From NCBI RefSeq assembly GCF_902459525.1, contig NZ_LR699166.1:3112501-3176500 (forward strand): DNA of 64,000 nucleotides, in the 5' to 3' direction. This DNA comes from Sideroxydans sp. CL21. GTDB taxonomy: Bacteria > Pseudomonadota > Gammaproteobacteria > Burkholderiales > Gallionellaceae. The notes beneath the pieces are model-generated. The model made no database searches. It was not told where the DNA came from and was given only the letters and a program-made list of their open reading frames with translations. Made by a program: the position numbers and the translations under genes. Shown here in pieces: positions 33,770-43,220 of the stretch. Positions within the stretch are counted from its first letter, which is position 1. The number at the start of each line of letters is the position of its first letter.

Positions 33770-35623
33770 ATGAACATATTTTACGAAGAAGACGGCGGTT
33801 TCAAGGTCGGCAATATCCTTACCGACAACACCACCTCCCTGCAGGTCGAGAATACCCACGGCAAGCGCAGCAAGATCAAATCGGCCAACGTCATGCTGCG
33901 TTTCGCCCAGCCCGGCCTGTCCGAGTTCCTGACGCAGGCGGAACAAGTGGCCGCCGACATCGATGTGGACTTCCTGTGGGAAGCATCGCCGCCGGATGAG
34001 TTCGATTTCGACACCCTGGCCAAGGAATATTTCGGCCATGTGCCGAATCCCGTCGAAGCGGCAGGCGCGCTGATCCGCCTGCATGGCTCGCCCATGCATT
34101 TCTACAAGAAGGGCAAGGGCCGCTACAAGGCCGCGCCGCCCGATGCGCTGAAGTCTGCACTCGCCAGCGTTGAAAAAAAGCGCCTGCAGGCCGAACTGCA
34201 GGCACGCTATACCGAACAACTCGGCAACTTCCAGTTGCCCGCGGAATTCGCCGATCATCTGTCCATGATCTTGTACAAGCCGGACCGCAACACCATCGAA
34301 GTCAAGGCGCTGGAAGCTGCCTGTGCCGTCACGCACCTGTCTGCGGCGCACCTGCTGGAGCAATGCGGCGCGCTGCCGTCCACGCACGATTATCACTTGA
34401 ACAAGTTCCTGTTCGAGAACTTCCCGCGCGGCACCGGCTTCCCAGAGGTGACGGTTGAAGAGCATCCGGAACTGCCGCTGGCCGGCGTCACCGCCTTCAG
34501 CATCGACGATGCGAGTACCACCGAAATCGACGATGCGTTTTCGCTCGAAAAGCTGCCGAACGGCAACTGGCGCATCGGCGTCCACATCGCCGCACCCACG
34601 CTGGGCATCGCCCCGAACTCACCAATTGACGTGATCGCCGCCCAACGCATGTCTACCGTTTATATGCCGGGCGACAAGATCACCATGCTGCCGGAGAATG
34701 TGGTGCAGGCATTCACGCTCTGCGCGGACAAGGTCTGCCCCGCCCTCTCGCTGTATGTGGAAGCGGATGCCGCGACGCTGGCGGTGGTCAATAGCGAAAG
34801 CCGCATCGAGCGGCTGCACATCGCGGCCAACCTGCGCCACGACACACTGGAACCCCTGTTCAACGAAGAGACCCTGGCCGCAGGCAAACTCGATTACGCC
34901 TACGCACCCGAACTCAAACTGCTGTGGGACTTTGCGCAAAAGCTGGAAGCGGCACGCGGCAAATCCGCCGACAACAGCACGCAACAGATCGACTACACCT
35001 TCCATGTGGAGAACGACCATATCACCATCGGCCAGCGATTGCGCGGCTCGCCCATCGACAAGGTGGTGTCGGAGCTGATGATTCTTGCCAACAGCATGTG
35101 GGGCAAGCTGCTGGACGACCACGACGTGGCCGGCATCTACCGTACGCAAAACAACGGCAAGGTCAAGATGAGCACCATCGCTGCGCCGCACCAGGGCCTG
35201 GGCGTGGCGCATTACGCGTGGTCCAGCTCCCCGCTGCGCCGCTACGTGGACATGGTGAACCAGCGCCAGATCATCAGTGTGTTACGCGGAGAACCGCCGG
35301 CCTACGCGCGGAACGACACCGCGCTGTTTTCCATCCTGAGCAGTTTCGACACGGCCTACACCACCTACAATGAATTCCAGCGCAACATGGAGCGTTACTG
35401 GTGCCTGCGCTGGTTGTTGCAGGAAGACGTCAAGCAGGCCGAGGCAACCGTGCTGCGCGAGAACCTGGTCAAGTTTGCCGAAATTCCGCTGGTCGGACGC
35501 ATCCCCTCGCTGCCGGAGACGCCGCCGAATACCAATGTGACTTTGGAGATAGGCAAGATCGACTTGCTCGACCTGGATTTCGACGCGAGATATAAGGCTA
35601 ACGTGGAAGCGCCTGCCGCATGA
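33770..35623 (+). CDS. RNB-domain exoribonuclease (RNase II/R family)
   Basis: 3'-5' exoribonuclease, cytoplasmic, 617 aa, shorter than RNase R. The N-terminal half has no obvious double cold-shock domain. The RNB catalytic centre is IDDASTTEIDDAF; by alignment with E. coli RNase II (DSASTEDMDD) the Asp207 equivalent is Glu, while the other acidic ligands remain. The second signature SSSPLRRYVDMVNQRQI is intact. A short C-terminal S1-like part ends the protein. It overlaps the tonB-like gene by 4 nt. Confidence 0.92.
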   Translation: MNIFYEEDGGFKVGNILTDNTTSLQVENTHGKRSKIKSANVMLRFAQPGLSEFLTQAEQVAADIDVDFLWEASPPDEFDFDTLAKEYFGHVPNPVEAAGALIRLHGSPMHFYKKGKGRYKAAPPDALKSALASVEKKRLQAELQARYTEQLGNFQLPAEFADHLSMILYKPDRNTIEVKALEAACAVTHLSAAHLLEQCGALPSTHDYHLNKFLFENFPRGTGFPEVTVEEHPELPLAGVTAFSIDDASTTEIDDAFSLEKLPNGNWRIGVHIAAPTLGIAPNSPIDVIAAQRMSTVYMPGDKITMLPENVVQAFTLCADKVCPALSLYVEADAATLAVVNSESRIERLHIAANLRHDTLEPLFNEETLAAGKLDYAYAPELKLLWDFAQKLEAARGKSADNSTQQIDYTFHVENDHITIGQRLRGSPIDKVVSELMILANSMWGKLLDDHDVAGIYRTQNNGKVKMSTIAAPHQGLGVAHYAWSSSPLRRYVDMVNQRQIISVLRGEPPAYARNDTALFSILSSFDTAYTTYNEFQRNMERYWCLRWLLQEDVKQAEATVLRENLVKFAEIPLVGRIPSLPETPPNTNVTLEIGKIDLLDLDFDARYKANVEAPAA

Positions 35624-36498
35624 AACAGCGGCTCGTCAACGTGCTGCAACAGTCCGGGCAACGCCTGACGTTTGCCGTACTGTTCTCGTTTGCCCTGCAT
35701 ACATTTTTCCTGTTCGGCATCACTTTTGTCGTGCCCAACTCGAAAAACATCCCCACCCTCAGCCAGCCGCTGGAAGTCGTGCTGGTCAACAGCAAATCAA
35801 GCCGCCGTCCGAACAACGCCACCGCGTATGCGCAGAACAACCTTGATGGCGGCGGCAACACCGAAGACGATCGTCATGCCAAGACCCCGTTCCCCGTACT
35901 CGGCGATGCGCAACACTTCACCCCCGAACAGACTGCCCAACGCTTGCGCCAGACGCAACAGGAAAGCCAGCGCCTGCTGACGCGCAGCACGAGCGATTTC
36001 AGCGTCGCGCAGAACAAGACACAGCAACAAAACCAGGACAGCTCCAATGCCGAAGGCCATGACCTGGTGCAACGCTCGCTGGAGATCGTGCGCCTGGAAG
36101 CCCAGATCAACAAGAACCTGAGCATGTATGAAAAAATGCCCAAGCGGAAATTCATCGGCGCGCGCACGCAGGAATATCGCTACGCCCAATATGTCGAGGA
36201 CTGGCGCGCCAAAGTCGAACGCATCGGCAACCTGAACTACCCCGAGATCGCGCGCACTCAAAAGATCTACGGCAGCCTCACCCTCACCGTTTCCATCCGC
36301 TCCAACGGCAGCGTGGAAGACATCGAGATCAACCGCTCCTCCGGCCAGCGCATACTCGACGCGTCCGCCGTCCGCATCGTCAAACTCTCTGCACCTTTCT
36401 CGCCCTTTCCGCCGGACATCGCCAAAGACACCGACATCCTCAGCATCACGCGCACCTGGACCTTTACCAGCAGCGACAAGCTTGAGAGCGGGGATTAG
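35620..36498 (+). CDS. TonB-like energy transducer
   Basis: Inner-membrane protein of 292 aa. One membrane segment (~18-37, AVLFSFALHTFFLFGITFV) with the conserved His-type S-x3-H arrangement (SFALH), a Gln/Asn/Ser-rich middle with a helical stretch (~100-165), and a C-terminal TonB/TolA domain (~195-285: YPEIARTQKIYGSLTLTVSI). It should transmit proton-motive force to outer-membrane receptors, with an ExbB/ExbD pair encoded elsewhere. The upstream overlap with the RNB gene is a conserved betaproteobacterial arrangement as I remember it. Confidence 0.85.
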   Translation: MKQRLVNVLQQSGQRLTFAVLFSFALHTFFLFGITFVVPNSKNIPTLSQPLEVVLVNSKSSRRPNNATAYAQNNLDGGGNTEDDRHAKTPFPVLGDAQHFTPEQTAQRLRQTQQESQRLLTRSTSDFSVAQNKTQQQNQDSSNAEGHDLVQRSLEIVRLEAQINKNLSMYEKMPKRKFIGARTQEYRYAQYVEDWRAKVERIGNLNYPEIARTQKIYGSLTLTVSIRSNGSVEDIEINRSSGQRILDASAVRIVKLSAPFSPFPPDIAKDTDILSITRTWTFTSSDKLESGD

Positions 36499-36595
36499 CG
36501 ACAAGCGTAGTGGGCAAGTTCCCCATTTGCGGGGTTAAACGTCCGCCTCCTCAGACGACGTTCAGAATCCTATTTACGGACATGCTCACATGAAT

Positions 36596-36901
36596 TCATG
36601 ACGGTTGCGGACCTTCATATCCTTCAAGAATTACAAGATCCATAGCCGCCGCATGTCGGCGAAGTTTCATGGCCTCTTGATATTCGGGAGAGTGCCAACA
36701 ATCGACGGCAGCTTGGTACGATGGAAATTCGACTATGGTGTTACGAGACCGAGTATTACCTTCCGGATTTTCGAAGTTACCAGCTCTTGCCAGAAATTTA
36801 GCTCCGTATTTCTTGAGTGCTGAACCATTGGCTTCTGCATAAGCTTTGAATTGTTCAGGCTTGGTTACATCTACACGAATAACCCAATATCCCTTTGCCA
36901 T
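36596..36901 (-). CDS. DUF1330-family small protein
   Basis: Small cytoplasmic protein of 101 aa from ATG 36901, ferredoxin-like dimeric alpha/beta barrel family of unknown function. Starts AKGYWVIRVDVTKPEQFKAY and contains FLARAGNFENPEG and NTIVEFPSYQAA, typical DUF1330 blocks. It stands alone, convergent to the TonB-like gene and divergent to the metal-uptake set. Confidence 0.88.
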   Translation of the reverse strand: MAKGYWVIRVDVTKPEQFKAYAEANGSALKKYGAKFLARAGNFENPEGNTRSRNTIVEFPSYQAAVDCWHSPEYQEAMKLRRHAAAMDLVILEGYEGPQPS

Positions 36902-37092
36902 AATTTTCTCCATGTTAATTTAATTGACCTTCACTTCCGTGGCGTGTTGGTACGAAGATGGCCTCCTTCGGCTGCAAGCAGGCCATCAGCAAACCGCACC
37001 CTATCCAGTCCAGCGGACTCGTCAATATGCCAAACGGTCTAGATACCCACAACCCTGTACTTGGCAAGCCAATGGCAGTTAGAATGCGGCCC

Positions 37093-37395
37093 ATGTTGCG
37101 CTCCATCCTTCTGAAATCGTTGCTCGCCTTCGCCCTGCTGTTTGCCCAGCAAGGCGCAATTACGCACAGCATTTCACATGTGCTGGCCGAGCAGTCGCAA
37201 GACCAATCGCTGCCGCACGACAAACATTGCGACCTGTGCGCGGCCTATGCGCAGATCGGCAGCGCGGTCGGCGTCAGCCATATTGATTTCGATTTTGCCT
37301 CATCCTTCGAGGCAACTCTCACCACCTATTCCGTTACTTTCCGTTCCTTCGCGTTCAGCGCATTCGCGGCGCGCGCCCCGCCTTACTCTGCTTAA
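37093..37395 (+). CDS. DUF2946-like small exported protein
   Basis: 100 aa from ATG 37093 (an in-frame ATG at 37084 is an alternative). N-terminal hydrophobic signal LLKSLLAFALLFAQQG, then a His/Cys region SHVLAEQSQDQSLPHDKHCDLC and a C terminus AARAPPYSA. The H-x-C-x-x-C and terminal RAPP are features of DUF2946 proteins, usually near metal-uptake or outer-membrane receptor genes. The His/Cys cluster could bind metal (inference). It is followed by an intrinsic terminator, then the outer-membrane protein gene. Confidence 0.65.
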   Translation: MLRSILLKSLLAFALLFAQQGAITHSISHVLAEQSQDQSLPHDKHCDLCAAYAQIGSAVGVSHIDFDFASSFEATLTTYSVTFRSFAFSAFAARAPPYSA

Positions 37396-37407
37396 GACAA
37401 TTCGACT

Positions 37408-37446
37408 CCCCGCTGCAAATCGCGCGGGGTTTGTGTGTTTTTTGGA
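37408..37446 (+). terminator. Terminator or attenuator before the metal-uptake outer-membrane gene
   Basis: Stem CCCCGC / GCGGGG with a 10-nt loop at 37408-37429, followed by a T-rich tract with six T near 37438-37444. It lies between the DUF2946-like gene and the outer-membrane protein gene, whose GGAG site overlaps the end. Partial readthrough would make it an attenuator. Confidence 0.65.
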
Positions 37447-37453
37447 GTAAATC

Positions 37454-38668
37454 ATGTTCACGAAAATCTGTTCGAATACGGCGCTGGCCGTACTGTTGAG
37501 CCATTCCATCGGCGCGTCTGCCGCCGACACAAGCAGCGATAATGCCTTTAACCCGGCCTTGTCCCTCATCCTGGACGGCACCTACGGCAACATGCAGCGC
37601 GATCCCGCGATCCCCGCCACGGGATTCGCCATGAATCCGAATCCGGCGCAGACGCAAGGTTTCAGCCTCGGGGAATCGGAGCTGGGCATCGCTTCCAATA
37701 TTGACCCGGACTTTCGCGGGTTCGCCACCTTTGCCATTTTGTCCGCCAGTATCAGTGTCGAGAATGCCTTTGTGCAAACCACTTCGCTGGGCAACGGGCT
37801 CAATCTCAAGTTCGGACGCTTCTTTTCCGGCTTCGGATATCTGAACGAGCAGCACGCGCATACCTGGGATTTCGTCGATCAGCCGCTGGTGTACAACACC
37901 TTTTGGAACACCCAAGTGATTGAGGACGGCATGCAACTCAAGTGGCTGGCACCGACCGAGATGTTCGTCGAAGTGGGCGGGGAAGTTGGCAGGGGCCTCA
38001 GCTTCCCCGGCACGAACACCCCGAAGAACGGCAGTGGTGCAGCCACGCTGTTCGCGCACATCGGCGACGACATCGGCATCGAGCAAAGCTGGCGCGCGGG
38101 CATGTCGGCATACCACACCCGGCAGACGGATTACCAGAGCACCGCAGTGCCCGACCTGTTGAACACCGCGGGCGGTGTGAGCGACAGTTTCAGCGGAAAC
38201 AGCAATACTGCGGGACTCGATTTCATCTGGAAATACGCACCCAACGGCAACTTCCGCGAGCGCTACCTGAAGGTGCAAAGCGAATATTTCCGGCGCAAGG
38301 AAGATGGCTCTTTGACCTATGGCACCCAATTGGGCGGCGCGAACCTCCCCGACCGTTACATCGATACGCAAAGCGGCTGGTATGTGCAAAGCGTGTACCA
38401 GTTCATGCCGACCTGGCGCACCGGGTTGCGTTATGACCGGCTCGATCCGGGCATCGCCACCGTGGGCGCCCTGAATGTCGGCAACGTCATCTCCAACTAT
38501 GCCTTCAACCCGACGCGCGTCACCTGGATGGCGGATTACAGCGCCAGCGAATTCTCGCGCATACGTTTGCAATTGACGCACGATAACTCGCGGCAGGGTT
38601 TGACGGACAACCAGCTTTTCCTGCAATACATCATGAGCATGGGCGCGCACGGCGCCCACCAGTATTGA
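37454..38668 (+). CDS. Outer-membrane beta-barrel protein of the metal-uptake cluster
   Basis: 404 aa with a signal peptide ending ASA (GASAADTSSD) and a body of alternating amphipathic strands (LNLKFGRFFSGFGYLNEQH, LKVQSEYFRRKEDG). It ends MGAHGAHQY, so the terminal residue is Tyr, acceptable for barrels. No plug domain or TonB box is seen, so it is a porin-like barrel rather than a TonB-dependent receptor. GGAG lies 6 nt before ATG 37454. Next come a metal-binding protein and permease, suggesting metal passage across the outer membrane (inference). The specific family is not recognised. Confidence 0.78.
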   Translation: MFTKICSNTALAVLLSHSIGASAADTSSDNAFNPALSLILDGTYGNMQRDPAIPATGFAMNPNPAQTQGFSLGESELGIASNIDPDFRGFATFAILSASISVENAFVQTTSLGNGLNLKFGRFFSGFGYLNEQHAHTWDFVDQPLVYNTFWNTQVIEDGMQLKWLAPTEMFVEVGGEVGRGLSFPGTNTPKNGSGAATLFAHIGDDIGIEQSWRAGMSAYHTRQTDYQSTAVPDLLNTAGGVSDSFSGNSNTAGLDFIWKYAPNGNFRERYLKVQSEYFRRKEDGSLTYGTQLGGANLPDRYIDTQSGWYVQSVYQFMPTWRTGLRYDRLDPGIATVGALNVGNVISNYAFNPTRVTWMADYSASEFSRIRLQLTHDNSRQGLTDNQLFLQYIMSMGAHGAHQY

Positions 38669-38693
38669 TATGCGTACTCCAAAAGGAATAATC

Positions 38694-39668
38694 ATGAAAG
38701 CGAAACAAGATGCAGTTCCGGTGAAGGCCGATCCCCGCCTGGGCGGGAGTTATGCCGTCGCCAAGAAGATTCTGGGTACGTTCTTTCTGTTGCTGTTGAG
38801 CGGCAATGTACACGCCGCGCTCAATGTGTTCGCCTGCGAACCGGAATGGGCCGCGCTTACGCAACAACTCGCGGGCGACAAAGCCAGCATCTACACCGCC
38901 ACGGGCCCGCTGCAGGATCCCCACCAGGTGCAGGCGCGCCCCAGCCTGATCGCCAAAGCGCGAAGCGCCCAACTGCTGGTGTGTACCGGTGCGGAACTGG
39001 AGATCGGCTGGATGCCGGTGGTCGTGCGCGAATCCACCAACAACAATATACAGCCCGGCAGCATCGGGTACTTTGAAGCGGCGAAGTACATCACCATGCT
39101 GGAAGTGCCCGGTCGCCTGGACCGTGCCGACGGCGATGTGCATGCGGCCGGAAATCCGCACATCCAGACTGATGCGCGCAATTATTTGCCGATCGCGGCA
39201 GCGCTGAGCAAACGCCTGATCCAGCTCGATCCTGCAAACACCGCGTATTACCAGCAACGATATGGCGCATTCGACCCGCAATGGCGCGCCGCGATCGTGA
39301 AGTGGGAAAAGCAGGCCGCTCCGCTGCGTGGCATACCCGTCGTGGTGCACCACAAAGGTTTCCCTTACCTGAACGACTGGCTGGGACTGGTCGAGGTTGC
39401 CGAACTGGAACCCAAGCCCGGCATGGAACCGAGCGCCTCCTATCTGGAAAAAGTGTTGAACGAACTGCAACAACATCCGGCGCGCATGGTCCTGCGTGCC
39501 GCCTATCAGAGCGAACGGCCTTCGGAATGGATTGCGGACCGCGCGCACATTCCCGCCGTCATGCTGCCCTTTACCGTGGGCGGCACACCGCAAGCCACCG
39601 ACCTGTTCTCGCTGTTCGACGATACCATTCAGCGTCTGCTGGCGGGATTGAAACAGGGGGCGCCATGA
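38694..39668 (+). CDS. Metal (probably zinc) ABC-transporter periplasmic binding protein
   Basis: Cluster A-I solute-binding protein, 324 aa. ATG 38694 is chosen because AGGA lies just upstream; an earlier ATG at 38670 adds eight residues. The hydrophobic export signal (~25-43, ending NVHA) comes after an unusually long polar stretch of ~24 residues. Candidate ligands: His in LQDPHQVQA, His in GNPHIQTD, His in VVHHKGFPY, plus a late acidic residue. The His-rich mobile loop typical of ZnuA is absent, so Zn or Mn remains open. The stop overlaps the permease start. Confidence 0.85.
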   Translation: MKAKQDAVPVKADPRLGGSYAVAKKILGTFFLLLLSGNVHAALNVFACEPEWAALTQQLAGDKASIYTATGPLQDPHQVQARPSLIAKARSAQLLVCTGAELEIGWMPVVVRESTNNNIQPGSIGYFEAAKYITMLEVPGRLDRADGDVHAAGNPHIQTDARNYLPIAAALSKRLIQLDPANTAYYQQRYGAFDPQWRAAIVKWEKQAAPLRGIPVVVHHKGFPYLNDWLGLVEVAELEPKPGMEPSASYLEKVLNELQQHPARMVLRAAYQSERPSEWIADRAHIPAVMLPFTVGGTPQATDLFSLFDDTIQRLLAGLKQGAP

Positions 39669-40411
39669 ACAGCATCGAGTTCGACATCCTGCTTCCCGCT
39701 TTCATCGCGGGCCTGCTGGTACTCGCCACCCATATCCCGTTCGGCATGCGCGTGCTGCAGCGCGGTGTGATCTTCGCCGACCTTGCCGTGGCGCAGATCG
39801 CCGGACTCGGTGTCGTCATCGCCGGATTGCTCGACCTCACCGAACATCCGCTGCTGGTGCAGCTCATTGCGGCCAGCAGCGCACTGTGCGGTGCAGCATT
39901 GCTGGCATGGATCGAGCGGCGCTTGCCGGAAGTGAAGGAAGCCTGCATCGGCCTCACATTTGTACTCTCCGCCACCCTCGGCATCCTGCTGATGAGTCAT
40001 GACGTGCATGCGGGGGAACACCTCAAGGACCTGCTGGTGGGTCAGATACTGTGGGTGAGCAACAGCCAGCTGATCGCCACCGCAGTCCTCACCGCAGCCT
40101 TGCTAGCCATCTGGAAATTGCTGCGGCAAAGCCTCGGCAACTTTGGCTTCTATGCGCTGTTCGCCATCGCCATTACCGCCTCGGTGCAACTGGTCGGTGT
40201 TTATCTCGTGTTCGCCAGTCTGATCGTGCCTGCGCTGGCAACCCATCGCCATCTAAAACGGCGTTATCTCTTCGCCTTCACCGTCGGCATCGCGGGCTAT
40301 GCCGCCGGACTTTTATTCTCCGTCTGGCTCGACTTGCCGACGGGTGCCGCCATCGTTTGGGCGCTGATGTTGTGCGGGGGGGGCATGTTGTTTGCTCCAA
40401 AGCAGCACTGA
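39665..40411 (+). CDS. Metal ABC-transporter permease (ZnuB/MntB family)
   Basis: Inner-membrane permease, 248 aa, about eight hydrophobic segments, family block GVIFADLAVAQIAGLG near the N terminus and VGVYLVFASLIVPALATH further on. It overlaps the binding-protein stop by 4 nt. No ABC ATPase gene follows or precedes it: the next gene is gspC. The motor subunit must come from elsewhere in the genome or has been lost. Confidence 0.88.
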   Translation: MNSIEFDILLPAFIAGLLVLATHIPFGMRVLQRGVIFADLAVAQIAGLGVVIAGLLDLTEHPLLVQLIAASSALCGAALLAWIERRLPEVKEACIGLTFVLSATLGILLMSHDVHAGEHLKDLLVGQILWVSNSQLIATAVLTAALLAIWKLLRQSLGNFGFYALFAIAITASVQLVGVYLVFASLIVPALATHRHLKRRYLFAFTVGIAGYAAGLLFSVWLDLPTGAAIVWALMLCGGGMLFAPKQH

Positions 40412-40494
40412 TCGGTCTCAAAACGTGTCAGACCGCACATTTCCGCTACGCGGAGGTGTGTTATATTCGCCCACCGCATACGAAGGAATGTCGC

Positions 40495-41061
40495 ATGTCG
40501 TTGGCTAGAAAGGTCTTTGCAGCACCCGCCAGAATCTGGATTAACTGGCCGCTCTGGGGCGGATTGCTGGCAATGTTGTTGCTGGCAAAACATGCATGGG
40601 TACTGTTCGCGCCTTCCGAACATGCCGTGCCCAGTACTACAACTACAACGCAAGCGGCACAAACTGAACAACTGTTCGGCTCGGTCAATACCGCCGCCTC
40701 GACTGCATCGCTGGGCGGAATCCGGGCCATCGGCATTTTCGCAAGCCGCAACAATGGTTTTGCCGTGATGCAAACCGAAACCGGACAGATCGGCGTGGGC
40801 CTGGGCGGGCAGATCGTGCCGGGTGTGCGTCTGGTCGAGACGCATAGCGACTATGTAATACTGGAGCGGGACGGCTCCCGGCAACGCGTCGACCTGAGCA
40901 AAGCACCTGCTGCCGGCGGTGCCGCTCCGGTTCACGTTGCCAGCCCGGTTCACGGCGATCCGATCGCTGACGCCCAAGCACAGGCGCTCAACAAGCTCTC
41001 GCCGGAACAACGAAAGATACTGCAGCTGCAGCAACAAGAATTGATAAGGGGAAAACATTGA
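40495..41061 (+). CDS. gspC: Type II secretion inner-membrane protein GspC
   Basis: 188 aa; clamps the inner-membrane platform to the secretin. One membrane segment (~18-36, LWGGLLAMLLLAKHAWVLF), a Thr-rich linker, then the HR domain (~68-140: IRAIGIFASRNNGFAV, GQIVPGVRLVE). No PDZ or coiled coil follows; the tail is short. First gene of the T2SS operon; an extended -10-like TTATATT lies ~30 nt upstream. It overlaps gspD by 4 nt. Confidence 0.88.
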   Translation: MSLARKVFAAPARIWINWPLWGGLLAMLLLAKHAWVLFAPSEHAVPSTTTTTQAAQTEQLFGSVNTAASTASLGGIRAIGIFASRNNGFAVMQTETGQIGVGLGGQIVPGVRLVETHSDYVILERDGSRQRVDLSKAPAAGGAAPVHVASPVHGDPIADAQAQALNKLSPEQRKILQLQQQELIRGKH

Positions 41062-43220
41062 TTAACTGCATCGTGCGAAGAGCCCTGCTGGCATTCTGCC
41101 TGACGATCTTTATCGCGACTCCCTGTCACGCGGAAGGCGCAGTAAAGAAGGAAGATGAACTGGTCTCGCTGAACTTCGTCAACGCCGACATCCAGGAAGT
41201 CATTCGCGCCATCTCGCAAATTTCCAAAAAGAATTTCCTGGTCGATCCGCGCGTCAAAGGCACCATCAACATCGTGTCCGCCACACCGGTTTCACCCGCA
41301 TTGGGTTACGACATATTGCTCTCCGCCTTGCGCCTGCAGGGTTACGCGGCGGTGGAATCGGGCGGTGTCACCAAGATCATTCCCGAGGCCGATGCCAAGC
41401 TGCACGTCGACTCTCTGGCAAGAGGCAGGGGCGACGAGCTGGTCACCCGCGTGTTCGTGCTGAAATACGAATCGGCCTCGCAACTGGTCACCGTCGTGCG
41501 CCCCATGATCTCGCCCAACAGCGTGGTGGTGGCCTACCCATCCAGCAATGCGCTGGTCGTTACCGATTACGCCAGCAGCGTGCACCGCATTGAAAAACTC
41601 ATCGACTCCATTGATCAACCCAATTCCGATGCACCCATCATTATTCCGGTCCTGCATGCATCGGCTGTCGATCTGGCCGGCATCATCAACCGCCTCATGC
41701 CGGAAGCCTCGGCGCCGCAGACCGGCGGCGATGACAACCAGCGCTTCGTGCTGCTGGCCGACAGCCGCAGCAATAGTTTGCTGCTGCGCTCGGACAACCC
41801 GGGACGCATTGCACGTGTCAAAGACCTGGTGGCAAAGATGGACAGTGAATCGAACTCACCGGGCAATATTCATGTGGTGACACTGAAAAACTCCGATGCC
41901 ACCAAACTCGCGCAGACCCTGCGTTCGGTGATGAGCGGCGATACCTCGTCGCCTTCATCTTCATCCTCGTCTTCTTCGAGCACAACGCAAAGCAGTACAC
42001 AGCCGACCAGCAGCAGCGCGCCCTCGGGCGGCGGCATCATTCAGGCGGATGCTGCATCCAATACGCTCATCATCACCGCCTCCGAACCGGTCTATAACAA
42101 CCTGCGCGCCGTGATTGAAAGGCTGGACGTGCGGCGTCCGCAAGTTTTTGTCGAGGCACTCATCGTCGAAGTAACGGCGGACAAGGCCTCCGAACTCGGC
42201 ATCCAGTGGCAGACTCTGTCCGGCGTCAACAGCAGCGGCAGCAACGTCATCGGCGGTACCAACTTCGGCTCAAATAACAATATCATCGGTGCTTCAACCA
42301 ATATCATGGGGGTCGGAAATGGCCTGAACGTCGGTGTCGTGAGCGGGACGACCACGCTGCCCGGCATCGGCACGGTGCTCAACCTCGGCGTGCTGGCGCA
42401 TGCGCTGGCGAACGACACCAACGCCAATATCCTGTCCGCCCCCAACCTGATGACGCTGGACAACGAAGAAGCCAAGATCGTGGTCGGCCAGAACGTACCG
42501 TTCATTACCGGTTCCTATGCTCAAACCGGTGCCGTCGCCACCGCCACTCCGTTCCAGACCATCGATCGCAAGGACGTCGGCCTGACACTCAAGATCAAAC
42601 CGCAGATCATGCAGGGCGGCTCGGTAAAACTGCTGGTATCCCAGGAAGTTTCGAGCGTGGTCGCTTCGACGAGTTCCGCTGTCTCGGGTCCCACCACCAA
42701 CAAGCGCTCCATCGATACCACCGTCATCGTGGATGAGAACCAGATCGTGGTGCTGGGCGGATTGATCCAGGATTCGGTCAACCAGACGGCAAGCAAAATA
42801 CCGGTCCTCGGGGACATCCCGTTCCTCGGCGCGCTGTTCCGCTACGAGACGCGGGAGCAAGTGAAGACCAATCTGATGGTGTTCATCCGTCCTTACATCA
42901 TGTACCAGAGCGACAGTTACAAGAAAGTGACCGCAGAAAACTACGACAAGGCGAGCAACGCACGCGAGGCCTTGCGCATGCCTGACAGCATGGTCATGCA
43001 GAACGACGACAAGGACAAGGCTCTGCCTCCGCTGTCACCCGAAGACAGGGGTCCCGCTGCCAGTGCTCCTGTTGCAACGCCTCGCCTTGATGCTGCAAGC
43101 GCTCCAGCCGCAACGGCACCTGAGGCCGCCAGTGCGCCAGCTGCAACGGTGCCTGCACCCGAGGCTGCCAGCGCACCGGCTGCGGCGACGCCTTCTGCTC
43201 CGGTCGAGACGAAGCCGTGA
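41058..43220 (+). CDS. gspD: Type II secretion secretin GspD
   Basis: Outer-membrane multimeric channel, 720 aa. Signal peptide ending CHA; N0 domain (~30-105, VSLNFVNADIQEVIRAIS); N1-N3 domains with a Ser-rich insertion in N3 (~300-320: a run of Ser plus Thr/Gln); secretin core (~440-610) with VGQNVPFITG and the terminal VVLGGLIQDSVNQTASKIPVLGDIP. The last ~60 residues form an Ala/Pro-rich tail (repeats like PEAASAPAA), which may serve pilotin binding or just be linker. Complete. Confidence 0.95.
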   Translation: MINCIVRRALLAFCLTIFIATPCHAEGAVKKEDELVSLNFVNADIQEVIRAISQISKKNFLVDPRVKGTINIVSATPVSPALGYDILLSALRLQGYAAVESGGVTKIIPEADAKLHVDSLARGRGDELVTRVFVLKYESASQLVTVVRPMISPNSVVVAYPSSNALVVTDYASSVHRIEKLIDSIDQPNSDAPIIIPVLHASAVDLAGIINRLMPEASAPQTGGDDNQRFVLLADSRSNSLLLRSDNPGRIARVKDLVAKMDSESNSPGNIHVVTLKNSDATKLAQTLRSVMSGDTSSPSSSSSSSSSTTQSSTQPTSSSAPSGGGIIQADAASNTLIITASEPVYNNLRAVIERLDVRRPQVFVEALIVEVTADKASELGIQWQTLSGVNSSGSNVIGGTNFGSNNNIIGASTNIMGVGNGLNVGVVSGTTTLPGIGTVLNLGVLAHALANDTNANILSAPNLMTLDNEEAKIVVGQNVPFITGSYAQTGAVATATPFQTIDRKDVGLTLKIKPQIMQGGSVKLLVSQEVSSVVASTSSAVSGPTTNKRSIDTTVIVDENQIVVLGGLIQDSVNQTASKIPVLGDIPFLGALFRYETREQVKTNLMVFIRPYIMYQSDSYKKVTAENYDKASNAREALRMPDSMVMQNDDKDKALPPLSPEDRGPAASAPVATPRLDAASAPAATAPEAASAPAATVPAPEAASAPAAATPSAPVETKP

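Noticed and set aside
39281-39664. Upstream extension of the permease reading frame
   Set aside because: It lies out of frame inside the binding-protein gene; the ATG overlapping that gene's stop at 39665 starts the typical permease sequence.
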